The translations under genes and the position numbers were made by a program. This document shows positions 12,358 through 22,653 of a stretch of DNA of 64,000 nucleotides, one piece after another (the stretch's first letter is position 1; the number at the start of each line of letters is the position of its first letter). The notes beneath the pieces were generated by a model that had not been told where the DNA came from, did no database searches, and saw nothing but the letters and a program-made list of their open reading frames with translations. The stretch is taken from positions 372,001-436,000 of the forward strand of contig NC_088944.1 of NCBI RefSeq assembly GCF_033473495.1, in the 5' to 3' direction. Source of the stretch: Cercospora beticola. Its lineage: Eukaryota > Ascomycota > Dothideomycetes > Mycosphaerellales > Mycosphaerellaceae.

Positions 12358-12875
12358 CTACAACAGTTCACTGAATTCCCAGCATAATCGCCTCCCGATA
12401 ACGTCCGCTCTCAAAGAGAAACTTCCAGTTATGAGCATAGAGGACGTGGCTAAACATTGCAGCTTCCCAGCAAGTTTGTCGTGATCGTAGGTGATGAAGC
12501 GGCAACTGCTTGTGCGAACTTACCGAACGTATTCTCGCCAGAGGACGTAACACAGAGGAAGCCTTCTCTGTCCTTTTGCTCCTTGTAGATAGAGCTAATG
12601 AGTGCGGCGGTTGTTGGCAGCACCTGGTCCACAAAGGTGACGATAGCCCTACAGTGGGGTGTGGAGGTTCCTGGTCGAAGAAAGGCAATCGGCTGTGCAT
12701 AGAGCAGGTGAGTTTGGAAGAAGCTGTGCAAACGCTGGAAAACTTCGGGGTTGTGATTTGGGGCTTGGGTTTGGAATTGGGACTGAAGCATGTAGGGAAT
12801 ACGTGCCATGTGTATTGCAATGGTAGAGGAAGAGTGGGAGAGCGTGCCACGGACTGCGAAAGTCGTGATCAGCAT
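12358..12875 (-). CDS. Small two-exon hypothetical gene
   Basis: Predicted 147-aa protein. Exon 1 runs 12875-12524 from ATG 12875. A 74-nt intron (12523-12450) starts GTAAGT and ends TTTAG. Exon 2 (12449-12358) ends in TAG. The splice restores one frame across the join (reading SGENTF then [19 protein letters not shown]). A second ATG ([11 protein letters not shown]) could be the start instead. No domain is recognised. The protein is rich in Phe/Gln near residues 30-60. The intron match is what makes this more likely a gene than a chance frame. Confidence 0.5.
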
Positions 12876-13224
12876 TTTCGGTCTCCGTCCACCCTGACTA
12901 GGCCCAAACCCTAAGTGTACTATTGCAGTCTACCTACAGATTGGCATAAAACATATCCCTCACGCGGCCGAGCTTTTCCGTTCGTCTCATCGCAATTAGG
13001 CAACGCGCCCCTACCAATTGTAGAGACTGCACTTCCCAACCGCTTTCCTTGGAACCTTGGCCAGGACATGAATGCGTCTTTGCGTCTACGAAACCCTACC
13101 AAAAGTCTCGTTGGCTCTGAATGAACCCGCTCACAGCCTTCCTCTCGACCGCAGGTTTCCTCATCGTCCTGCCAGTAGGCCGTAGTGGCCGACGGAGAAG
13201 TTTCGAAAGTCGATGCATTGTGCA

Positions 13225-14265
13225 TTACTCCTCCGGGTAGTGAAGTGTGATATCGTTGGGTTGGTCCCCGAACATCACCTCCACGTCGTCCGGTCCGTGT
13301 AGACGAGCAAATGCAAGCTTTTGATCGCCATAGCAGCCTCTGGCGGCAGGGTCGACAAGGCAAAAGTACCCCTCGAGATCCCAGCCTACAAAGAGCTTGC
13401 TTGAGGTGATGCGTGAATGTGGCTCGGCCGTTCCGAATGTCATCACGCGAAAATTGGAATTCCCAAATCGTAGTTGTACTGTCGCCGGGGCCACATGATG
13501 TTGTGAGCGTAGGTGTGTGCTGCTGTTCTCTTTGCTGGAATTTTCATCACCAATGTCGTCCTCCTCATGCTCCTCCTCACCATCATCGTCCCCTTCGATC
13601 TCCTTGTCAGGTGGTGTAAGCGTTTGCCACCATGAATGGAACAGGATGACCGGAATCCCGCGAATCACCACCGTCTTCTGGTTCGGCTGTGTCGCGTGGC
13701 TAAGCACGAAGTTGAAGGCGTCAGTAAAGCCTTTTCTGCTCTTCATTGCTCTGAAGAGCTTGTCCAAGTCGGTATCCTTGAGCAGAGTGATGGATCCGAA
13801 GTAGTTGAGCATCTCGATAGATTCTTGCATAGTAACATGCATACTCAAGGCGCACAGAGCGCTCATGTAGCCGTTTCTTGTAGAGGTCAAGCGGCAGTTC
13901 TCGCACGACTTCATAATCTTTGCCACTGCTGGCTGATTTTCGAGTATTGCTTGGCACGTCTGCCGATCCATGTTCGAGTACTTGTTAGATACCAAGGAAC
14001 CTCCATCCTTTTCGCGTAGCTCCAACTCCTTCGTGTCACTGAAGACGAAGCGATTAAGCAATTGGACAGCTTCGAAATATGTTAAATGCTCGCAAAGGTC
14101 CTGTAGGAGGTTCCTATAATCTTGCTCTGTTGTTGTTCGGCGGCTGTTTGTGCAATCTCTCATGATCCTCAGCACTTCGGTGTTCTTGAGCTTCGAGTCA
14201 AATTGCTCTATACTCATCATTTCTGCAGTAGGAAAGTGAAAATGTCCGTAACGATTAGCAACCAT
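13225..14265 (-). CDS. 346-aa protein with internal duplication and acidic linker
   Basis: An uninterrupted ATG-to-TAA frame, long for this window. Residues about 25-80 and 107-170 look like two diverged copies of one helical module: the first has VLRIMRDCTNSRRTTTEQDY and AVQLLNRF, the second has VAKIMKSCENCRLTST and SIEMLNYF at matching spacing. A highly acidic linker (about 222-240) separates them from a C-terminal part (about 262-346) with beta-like segments such as SKLFVGWDLEGYFCLVDP. The Met at residue 16 or 17 is an alternative start. I recognise no known family. The tail may be a small globular domain; the repeats may mediate protein contacts. Both ideas are inference. Confidence 0.7.
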   Translation of the reverse strand: MVANRYGHFHFPTAEMMSIEQFDSKLKNTEVLRIMRDCTNSRRTTTEQDYRNLLQDLCEHLTYFEAVQLLNRFVFSDTKELELREKDGGSLVSNKYSNMDRQTCQAILENQPAVAKIMKSCENCRLTSTRNGYMSALCALSMHVTMQESIEMLNYFGSITLLKDTDLDKLFRAMKSRKGFTDAFNFVLSHATQPNQKTVVIRGIPVILFHSWWQTLTPPDKEIEGDDDGEEEHEEDDIGDENSSKENSSTHLRSQHHVAPATVQLRFGNSNFRVMTFGTAEPHSRITSSKLFVGWDLEGYFCLVDPAARGCYGDQKLAFARLHGPDDVEVMFGDQPNDITLHYPEE

Positions 14266-14269
14266 CTAG

Positions 14270-15080
14270 CTGGGCTCTGGAAATTTCAAATTTGCGTCGT
14301 GTTCTCCAACAATACTGCTCTGCTGTGCAAGGGAATCGCAGGATCGGTGGTTGTTGTTCGAATTGAGGAGCTCTCGAGTCTGCGGAAGCGGTTGTCGAGC
14401 TTTCGGCAAGGAGGCTTGGGTCTTGGTTGCGGTCCAGATGGCTGCTGCTGGTGAAGCGCGACTGCCCTGCGGCTGACGCCCCGAAGTTGCACCAGGTTGC
14501 GCCATGAGCTGCGGTCAAGATGCACGAACAGGATTGCAGTGGCGGTAATAATGGGTGATGGCGGTTGCGGTGATGTTGGCAAAGCCAGATGATCTTGCGA
14601 CACAGCAGTGAATGTGGTGCTTGTCGATGACGATTGCGCGAAGGACAAAGTGAATGCATGTAGTTGGCACCACTCTGCACTTTAACTCGGCACGGTATGC
14701 TGATGCTATGACTTCCTCACAGCCGTTCCATACCAGAACAGTTCCACGTCCGGAGACGAGGAATACTTCGACCAAAGCGACGACAACGAAAGCGAGGAGA
14801 CTAGATTGGCTACCAGACAACAGTGACTGGTGTATAAAGGCTGATAGAGGAGGTGTGCATTTTGCGAGCGATGCGATACAACACGTGCGGTTGTGACTAC
14901 CCTTACATCGAGAAGAACATCTTGCGTGCTTACACGCAAGGCTCGGTATGTCACCACTCTTCGTGTAGCACGGCATTCAATAGATGTCTGTGTACAGCAA
15001 GCAAGTTTCTGATATGATTCTGTCAAATACATGCTTTTGCAGCTGACTCAAGGTGCTCGAAACACACCATCGCCACTCCT
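14270..15080. other. No supported gene
   Basis: Overlapping low-complexity frames on the minus strand (Ser/Thr-rich) and short frames on the plus strand. It may hold the promoter of the 346-aa gene, which starts at 14265 on the minus strand. Confidence 0.4.
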
Positions 15081-15086
15081 CGCTCG

Positions 15087-15690
15087 TCATCTAGTTGCTG
15101 GTGGGTATGTCCAAGTGCGCACCCAGCACCAGCAGAGCAAATCATCGCCGCATAGACGAGGAACATAAGAAGGAAACAAAAAGAGCAACAGCTCTATTGA
15201 CAAATGATGATATTCTACTCTCCATCCTCGATCGTGGCCTCGTGCATCCAACTTTGTCCACTGTCGAATACAGATGCTCTGAAAGGCTGGGTGGCTCGCA
15301 ACTTGCTTCATGTTGGGACGAGCACGGGGTCTGAGGTTGAGGCAACTCGCGATGAGCTCTTTGACCGGATCTCCGCTGTTTGCGAACTCATTGGTCCTTT
15401 GCTGCACGAGCTGCTTCGCTTCCGCCAAGTCTTGTAGCATTTTGGGGACGCCACGAAAGCTGGTCAGTCTCACGCCATTGACATTGTATCCTCGGTCGTC
15501 CACGCTCGTCAAAGGTGATTTGCTCATGTCTTCAATCTCGTCGAAAATCCACTCCCCTACCTAGAGGAAGGCGATGAGAATGCCGAACGCCCAAATATCC
15601 GACTTATACGCGTCCTAGTTTCGCAAAGTGACGTCCAATATCACGTCGAGTTTGCCGAGTTGTAGGAGCCGTAGCTCGGGCAGCTGTTCG
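15087..15690 (-). pseudogene. Protein kinase C-lobe remnant with in-frame stops
   Basis: One minus-strand frame reads as the end of a eukaryotic protein kinase. It contains DAYKSDIWAFGILIAFL, matching the DxWxxG of subdomain IX, and further on KELIASCLNLRPRARPNMKQ, matching the conserved Arg region of subdomain XI. TAG codons interrupt the same frame at 15617-15615 and 15563-15561. No HRD, DFG or ATP-binding loop could be found upstream to 16.4 kb, so most of the catalytic domain is missing. A Ser/Thr-type kinase is likely from the motif style. It is not expected to be active. The 55 codons after the domain look like run-on sequence. Confidence 0.6.
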
Positions 15691-15699
15691 TTGATGGGC

Positions 15700-16390
15700 C
15701 CGGAGCTAATGCGCCTGTGCGGGATTATGGTGCCATTGATGGCTTACTCGTCTGTGAGCTCTTGACGGCAGTTCAGTCAAGCAGGAAAGGAGAATAGTGT
15801 CGCCTGTCAGCCATGCAACTCGATCATACGAAAGCGATGGGAACCCACGTCTTCGACAGGTCGGTGCCGATGCACCGGTGCAGGCAGGTGACGGTCGCGG
15901 CTGTGCTTGAATGTGGAAGACGGGGTGCAACCTGTCCGGTGCACACGCGCGTGCCACTGGTGAAGGGCAGAATCACGAGAGGATGGTGGAAGTGAAGCAA
16001 GCTAGGCGCGTGACCATTGAGATGATGTGAGTGCCAAGCGCATGTGAAAGCCGAAGTATTAGCCACTCGCGCTCATGCACTGCACTGAGCGCTGAGGCAG
16101 TCGAGCTCATGTAACGCGCGCTTGATGGCCTCTAAATTGATCCTGTCTCTTTCGCACTGCTGCATGTTCAACACTTCATCATCATAATACCACCACGACT
16201 GGCGAGCACAAGTCGCACGCAACATACCCGCTGCAGATCGTGAGCTCCTGCGCGTCAGCTCGAAGAATACGCTGACCATATTCGGTCCAGTACTGCAGCA
16301 CCGCTCAAGATTCGAGAAGGCATATCGCGCAATACTCCCTCGCCTCCCGAGCTAGAGTTCGCTACTCCGCCGACACCACAGTCGCCAGAA
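15700..16390. other. No supported gene
   Basis: Only short frames. I searched the minus strand here for the missing kinase N-lobe and found no glycine loop, VAxK or HRD motif. Confidence 0.4.
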
Positions 16391-16420
16391 TAAGCGTTGA
16401 CACTGTCAGAGAACACGAGC

Positions 16421-17349
16421 ATGGACTGGGAGATGAATGAGGCGTCGATGATGGCCTGGTGGGACACACAAGCGATGGACGCAGCGCACACGGAGCAATG
16501 TCATTTTCCGTCCTTTCTCAGACCAAGCGCACCGCGCACATCCCGAACGCCAATCCTTCGCTCGACTCGGACAAGAAACATGGACGAATCGCGAAGCACC
16601 TACTACAATGGGGATCTTACGGTCACGAAGACGATGCAGACAGAAGTGCTGCCACCGTCGAGGACATTGCGAAGAAAAGCACAAATGCAGGACGCTGCAG
16701 CGTCTGCTCGTCTCGCAGAGGAGATGGAACTTTGACTACGAACACAACATAGAGAGTGTGATCTGCGAGCTAGGGCTCTTGCTCTCGCCTCACATGGGCA
16801 CTGTGACTCGAACAAGCACAAGCACCCACACCCTTGGCGGCACCAAGAAGTCCATCGCCTCCGACCAAAGCACGTGGAGTTCGGCGCGCCGAACACAGTA
16901 CTGGCAAGGTCGGGCGAAGGAGATTCGGAAACGGATTGAGGTTGGGAAAACTGGACGAGCGCTGGAGAGCATAGGGCCAGTATCGACGGCGTGCCAGAGT
17001 GGTCTGACGATGACTCTTCAAATGAGTGCTGATCGTGGCCGGAAGTGGTGGATTCGTTGCAGCACTGCTTGCTGCTGTTTTTGGGACATTTACTATGCAG
17101 AATTGTACGGACATTTGCCACACCTCTTGTCACAATGCATGGGCATATTTTCAACGGCCTTCCATGTGCGCTTCTGACCAAGCGGAAACCGCGAAACATA
17201 TCGTGCCTTCCAAAGAAACCGTTGTATCTGCAACTTGCAGCAAGGCTGCTCGTCGTCAGCGCTTGTGCAGCTTACCATCGACATCAATATTCACTAACTG
17301 CTGCCTCTGCCACCACCACGCCCTTCTACTCTTTTTTTTTCTCCAATGA
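16421..17349 (+). pseudogene. Possible frameshifted gene with a membrane anchor
   Basis: A plus-strand frame from ATG 16421 reads MDWEMNEASMMAWWDTQAM and ends AAASARLAEEMEL at 16735. The next frame continues with ARRTQYWQGRAKEIRKRIEV, then a short acidic piece DGVPEWSDDDSSNEC in the third frame. A fourth piece has a hydrophobic segment (VAGSGGFVAALLAAVFGTF) followed by Cys-rich text. The order fits a soluble helical protein with one C-terminal membrane helix. Introns could explain some frame changes, but I could not place them. A minus-strand 198-codon frame overlaps and is judged a shadow. Confidence 0.3.
17332..17340 (+). repeat. T9 homopolymer
   Basis: A run of nine T in a pyrimidine-rich stretch. 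It may be part of a promoter pyrimidine tract for the frame starting at 17484. Confidence 0.6.
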
Positions 17350-17483
17350 GCTTTTGACCACTTCATCCACCTTCACCACGCGTCGATTCCTGAAATCGCA
17401 CCAGCACAACCAGCAAGGCATGTATCAAGCTGCGCGGCGCCGCCGACTTTGCACAGTGATCACTGACATTCTACCTACACAGC

Positions 17484-18452
17484 ATGGCCTCAGCGGCACA
17501 TTTCAAGCGTATCGTGAACATCCGTGACATGGCAGAGTAAGTGTAGCCTGGTCTGCTCCCATTCTTTCAAGCGGACAGCCAGCTGACTCGCGACCGCCGC
17601 GACAGAGGAGCCAGTGAAGCGATTGGCGCAGAGAAGGCGTTCCGCGCAGCAGCCCTCGTCTCCATGGCAGATCTCCGCCAATCTCCATTAGCAGCGATGA
17701 GTATCCCACCGTCCTGGGCGAGGACGAGGACTCTGCCGACACAGAAATTGGCGTCGGACAAGCAGCTGTGAGCTCTGGATTTTTCGGCGCCGTCGCTCTT
17801 CCTCACGCTATCCCATCTCCAATGACTGCCATTGGCCTCACCACGCCTCCGTCTTCAGGCGGGGGTGTCCGCCACAGCACTGGCATTGCTATTGGGTTTG
17901 CCGCTCCAGTCATCGGCTGAACTTTTTCTGCCGACCAGGGCACAATGACACCAACTCTCCGCCGCAGAGCTCGCCATCCAGCTCGTCCGGGAGGCCGTGT
18001 CATCCTCGGAGCTAATGCTTCAGTCATCGACTTTCGGTCTGCAAGTCTTCTTAACTGCTACAATCGGCGATACGAGCGGAGTGGGCAGGGGAGACTTCGT
18101 CACAAGCTCAAGTGCCCAATGCATCTTCTTGGGCGACGCGAAGGGGCAGAAATATGTAGGTCCGCGTCGCGAGGGTATCGGATCTTGTACTGAGCGTACA
18201 GCAAACTCGTTAGACCACGCCTTCGAGATGGAGATCAAGGACAGAGGCGGTAGCGCGATTGGAACGAGAGTGCCGATCGGAATCGGGGGGAACGCGATCG
18301 CAGGGCGGCGCAATTTGCCAGATACAGGTGGTGTACCAGCAGGCCCAGCGCGAGGTAAAGCTGAGCTGCTGATACGTCAGATTGCTTCCCTAGCTTGCCT
18401 ACCTCGTCTTCACGCCATACCGGAAATGGAGGCCATAGGAGTAGCGCTGTGA
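17484..18452 (+). pseudogene. Frameshifted gene with a 5' intron
   Basis: ATG 17484 opens a 53-nt first exon (MASAAHFKRIVNIRDMAE). A 69-nt intron (17537-17605) with GTAAGT donor, a GCTGACT branch-like site and GACAG acceptor follows. Exon 2 begins GASEAIGAEKAFRAAALV. The protein signal then shifts frame to SSDEYPTVLGEDEDSADTE and a Gly/Ala/Thr-rich part, and ends at TGA 17918-17920. A further frame (17997-18452) contains FLTATIGDTSGVGRGDF. The good intron argues for a real gene; the later frame change suggests decay. No family is recognised. Confidence 0.4.
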
Positions 18453-19060
18453 TATAGCCAGGTGTTCCAACATCCCCGCCGAAGTCTGATGAGACCGCAC
18501 TTGGTGGGAGAGTATAATAGGTTGCTGGTCCGCGTGTTCGTGACGGGGACCTATCGCTCTGGCGGCAGTGACGTTTCGCCGGCATGTTGAAGTCCTGATA
18601 GTGAAGGTGGACCGCATTGTGGTGTCGGAAGGGCCGCCACTGTGATTGCCAAGATCCCCCACCTGCACCTCCGCTGACGAGACCTTTGGACAGGCTCAGC
18701 AACGTGTATCATACTGTGCTGCAAACGAAGGGTGTCGGGAGCGTCTCTGAGATGACGACATTAGCAAGCAGGTGGCATAATCGAATGAGATGCCCGCAGA
18801 GGTTGATTTCGGCGTCCGCAGCCAGCTTACCACCTCAGCTGCTTTTTTTGTCCGTCGCCGCAATCGAAAGTGGCATGCCAGGTACGTCCGTGCCCGTCAG
18901 ACTCCCCACGAGGTTTCCATCTGCCTTTCACCACCGCCGACTCGGCACACGGAGACTCGCGATTCACCACTGAAAACGAGAAACGACACAGTATCGACCT
19001 ATCGTATCACGGCTCGAGGTTTTCGCTACTAAGGCTACGGGAACCCATCCCAATGCCCAT
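18453..19060. other. No supported gene
   Basis: Overlapping short frames on both strands with no motif. Confidence 0.4.
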
Positions 19061-19762
19061 ATGACCGCACGGGTGACATTCGCGCAGCATTCGCCGAGAG
19101 AAAATCAAGAAATCTACGTGGTGAAATTTGCGTACGATAAGAGCGTTGTCATAATTGACGGAAGAGGTAATCTCGTGGCCATTGAACGGCTTGCTGCTCG
19201 GGTCGTCATCATCCTCAAGCACGAGCTGAACGCCGCCAGTCAACAGAACACACGAGAGACTTCGAGGACCATCGTGTCAATCATCCACGTTGCATTCGAG
19301 GATGGTCTCCTTCCTCAATACACATCTGTCGCTTATGATCGATACGAGAAAGGAGGCGCAACGCCACGAAGCGAGAGAGACATAACGACTCTTTCTTCGA
19401 GATCTTCGAAGCTGTGGATGCGGATGACACCACATAAGTCGACGGCTTGGACTGGAGCGCGACCGCGGGTACTATGGCCTCCGCCACACAAGCATCAAGC
19501 AGAGCTGATTGTTGGGTCACAGTCAAGCGAGGTGTGCACGTGGAGACGCTACCAGAGATGGACCACATTTGATGGCACTGATGACCAAGAGAGTTATGGG
19601 CACGACGACAATGGGAATGGGCTTCCGTACAGGGATGACAAGCACAGTCGACTCATACCAGAAAGAACCAAGAACTGTTGCATTTTGGTAATCACTTCTT
19701 GCTCTCCCATCCCCTCCCTCTTCGGCCTTATAAGACCTACAAACAAGCTACCAAATGAGTGA
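19061..19762 (+). CDS. Hypothetical 233-codon ORF
   Basis: The longest uninterrupted frame in its surroundings. The N-terminal part (IYVVKFAYDKSVVIIDGRGN, then AARVVIILKHEL) looks like alternating strands and a helix. The later part is polar and less convincing. No motif or family is recognised. A shorter frame overlaps on the minus strand. It may be a fragment of a gene or a chance frame. Confidence 0.35.
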   Translation: MTARVTFAQHSPRENQEIYVVKFAYDKSVVIIDGRGNLVAIERLAARVVIILKHELNAASQQNTRETSRTIVSIIHVAFEDGLLPQYTSVAYDRYEKGGATPRSERDITTLSSRSSKLWMRMTPHKSTAWTGARPRVLWPPPHKHQAELIVGSQSSEVCTWRRYQRWTTFDGTDDQESYGHDDNGNGLPYRDDKHSRLIPERTKNCCILVITSCSPIPSLFGLIRPTNKLPNE

Positions 19763-19929
19763 AGGAATCACATTTCATGTTAACTTTACACTGATCTTTT
19801 GGCTCAAGGCGTATATGCTTGCAAATGTGATGTTGGAAACTGTGGAACGGTTGTCAAGTCACAAAGTGGTGTGCTGGTGATTCGTGTCTCCTCGCCTGAT
19901 ACTGGTCAAGTGATCCTTCACTGGCGAAA

Positions 19930-21660
19930 TCACTTCCACTCGTACCGCTCCTCTAATTGAGGCTTGCGCTTCGACCACTTCCGAGGCTCACTGTCCGTAG
20001 TCTTCTCCCCTTCGTCCTGGCTCCTCTCGGCGTGAGCCCAATCCGGCTGACGAGGAGTGTCTTGCTTCAGCTTCTCCCAGTTCTCGACCAGAGCCTTCCA
20101 GTACCCAGGCTTTTGCCGGTGAGCCTCGGTTGAAGCAGACAGATTCGCCTGGCTCGATGAAACTTCTACACGTGGATGTGTACTTCGCTTTGGCAGGGTA
20201 CTGAATGCCGTGATGGATTAGTGCACATGCCCGAGACAGCGTCGCTGTTGTGCAAAGGAAGTCTTCGTCCTTCTCCAAGCCCCAGCGAACGTAGAGCTAT
20301 ACGTTGAGCCGTGCCCAATGAATATAGAAGCGGGACCAAAGAAGGATGAAGCAAGAAGGCGTCCCTTGAGTTCCATTGACTTCGCTCAATTAAGATGGAC
20401 CACCAATCTCTTGGGCATGCGCTCATGATCGTCAGCATGCAGAGCCATGAGCTCGTTACTACCGCTGCCCGTTCTTCGCCCCTTTCGATAGCTTCTCAAT
20501 CTCACCTTCACTGATAAGTGCCGTAGAAGCCAGTAAATTCGAACCATTCCACATAATCCTCAACATCGGCAGCGTCCGATGAGATATCGATGATGGGGTC
20601 ATTCTCCAAGTCAATCAAATCGCCGTGATCAACATCGCAGCCAGAAAGAAGTGTACCAGCAGGACCGTTGTTCGCCGTGCTTTCGAAGTTGCCCTCTTAG
20701 ACGCTGATACGTCCCAACGAGAAGGGCACAATGGTCATGCAATCGGAGCGCTATTCATCGTCAAGTCCGAAGTCATCACGGGAGGAATAGTGATGTCACC
20801 AATCATGCTGCCCGGAGTTGTGGCCTTCAACCTGACTAAAGTCATCACCAAGAGGCAGAGCACCATTGCCGATCATGCCACATCTGGAAGCAGCACCGTC
20901 GCTAGGCATGTCATCCTCTTCTCATACAGTATTGCTGCCAGCCACGACGAAACTGTCACGGCTGCTGGGAAAGTTGTCAAGTTCGCCAGCACGTTGGAAG
21001 TTGATGAAAAGAATTGGACTGCACAAACCATTGTTGGCCGGCCCATTGGAGGCAGAGCCATTGCCAGCAAAGATGAAGCTGTCGCTTCTGGGGAGCTTGG
21101 GAGACTCATCAGCAAGCCGAACATTCGCAGAACAGGTATTTTGTGCAACAGCCCCCTTCCTGGAGGATTTAATATGCTGTTGTTCTCATGAGGGCCGTAG
21201 ATTTGGGAGAATATGTTGTCGTTCTCAGCAAGAGCAAGGTCAATGTCGCTGTTTTGAATCCGAGAGGCTGCTGTTCCTGAACATCAGAGGTATCGGGAGG
21301 ACCAGAGATGCTGGGTGACCGGCTGTGGGCCGGGTCTGAACTGGAGGAACAGCCGCAACCGGGAAGCTCAGGAAATATCAAGATGAGGCAGAGCGAAGCC
21401 GCCAGCGGCAGCAAGAGTGAGGTTGTTGTTGGCCAGGTCGTAACATCACCGCCGACCACCGAAGGACTTCTCGTCGCCAAAGAATTACCGATAGCCAAAA
21501 GTCCGATAGCATATGTGGAGGGCGAACCCATTGTCTACCAGGAAACTCCTGATAGATGCTTGTTGTTGAGGTTCGCATACGGCTGTTTCCGAGCACCAAA
21601 GATACTGCGGAGAGATAGACCGGAAGGAGGACCACCGATGCTCCCGTAGCTCACCAGGCA
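19930..21660 (-). pseudogene. Decayed Asn/Gly/Ser-rich gene
   Basis: Read on the minus strand, about 1.7 kb is protein-like in nearly one frame but repeatedly stopped. From the 5' side: CYDLANNNLTLAAAGGFALP; DIDLALAENDNIFSQIYG; a frameshift at a G5 run near 21162; SFIFAGNGSASNGPANNG; SSRDSFVVAGSNTV then TGA; VEGHNSGQHDW then TGA; DDFGLDDE then TAG; PFSLGRISV then TAA; then a clean acidic stretch (DLIDLENDPIIDISSDAADV). The 3' end reads YWKALVENWEKLKQDTP and stops at 19932-19930. Stops of TGA, TAG and TAA type all occur, so code reassignment is not the reason. The protein was probably a low-complexity nuclear protein; the family is unknown. Confidence 0.55.
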
Positions 21661-21685
21661 ACCGAAGTTGGTGTACTAGGCTAAT

Positions 21686-21911
21686 CAATTAATTGGGGAG
21701 ACTGGAGACGCTCAGGCCCAGAGTTACTGCAGAGTAAGAAAGCTCTCGTGGCCGAAAGGAAGAGCGGGGCCGGAACCGCCGCTGCCAGCAAGAAAGCAAG
21801 CAATGTCAGCAGAGGTGATAAACGACTCATCACCAATCGACCACGTAGGCAGGGGATGCTCGCCCATGACACGAGCAGCTGGATACTGCTACGCCTCAGC
21901 AATTAATTGGG
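21686..21911. repeat. Segment bounded by 12-bp direct repeats
   Basis: CAATTAATTGGG occurs at 21686-21697 and again at 21900-21911, a spacing of 214 bp. The repeats flank a segment with no clear terminal inverted repeats. It lies within the region of the decayed Asn-rich gene. It may be the footprint of a small insertion or a local duplication. Confidence 0.4.
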
Positions 21912-22264
21912 CCTCGCAAAGCACAGACCGCTTTGCTCGCAACGGGAAAGCTTCTGCACGGCCATGCCCGTGGCGTATATTTGTTGTATGACCAAATCAT
22001 TTGTCGTTGGCGCTGAATGCTTATTGTGATATCCATCCCTCATCTTACCGTAGCTCTTCCTCATACCATTTTGAATGATCGGATCATTGTTGTTGGCCTG
22101 GTGGACGGCGTTCTCCAGCCTTGCAAAGTTGAGTCTTGAAGCACGGGTAGTCTTGGCGTTACACCTGGATCCCCGGGAGCCGATAGCGAAGCATAGCTGT
22201 GTACGATCCGAAGTGTGGAAGCGGCCTTTGAGATGGTTGATCATGTTGAAGAAACCGGTACCGA
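21903..22264 (-). pseudogene. Upstream piece of a decayed Asn-rich gene
   Basis: A minus-strand frame to TAA at 21903 with a protein-like middle (NFARLENAVHQANNNDPIIQ, then YGKMRDGYHNKHSAPTTND). Its strand, position and Asn-rich style suggest it was once the 5' part of the gene now broken at 19930-21660. The junction at the 12-bp repeat spoils the frame. A separate small gene is the alternative. Confidence 0.35.
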
Positions 22265-22587
22265 AATGTTCCCGTCAGCTTCAGATGAGAAGAGACGTGC
22301 TGAGAAATAGACGCCCGAGCAGTCCCCTAAATGAGAAAGATGAGAGAAGTGCGCTGTATGCGCTTGCAACGAGTCTCGACTTGGGGTGGTGGCGGAAATT
22401 TGAGAAGCACTTGCCAAAGCAAGGGACTGTCGCCACGAAGCATCCAGATGACGACCTCCCGACATTTACCAGTCCACAGCGAGCGGTGGCAGTGTCTTTC
22501 GGCTGTATACAACTCGCACGCTTGATGGGTTCCAGATCAGCCAGGAGAAGTGCAAGGACGGCACGGTTCTTCAGCAGGCATGGGGAC

Positions 22588-22612
22588 AGAGAGAGAGAGA
22601 GAGAGAGAGAGG
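22588..22612 (+). repeat. (GA)n microsatellite
   Basis: About 12 perfect AG/GA units. It lies inside a plus-strand frame (22075-22653), where it encodes Arg-Glu repeats; that frame is not convincing otherwise. Confidence 0.9.
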
Positions 22613-22653
22613 TGAAGGGCGGCAGGCGACGATGGAGGAGTGGTGTAGCGTAG

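Noticed and set aside
16603..17199. 198-codon minus-strand Ser/Cys-rich frame
   Set aside because: It mirrors plus-strand frames that carry better segments (a charged helix and a membrane helix). Its own text is low complexity.
22075..22653. 192-codon plus-strand open frame with Arg-Glu repeat
   Set aside because: The repeat is only the GA microsatellite. The rest is antisense to a protein-like minus frame and has no domain.
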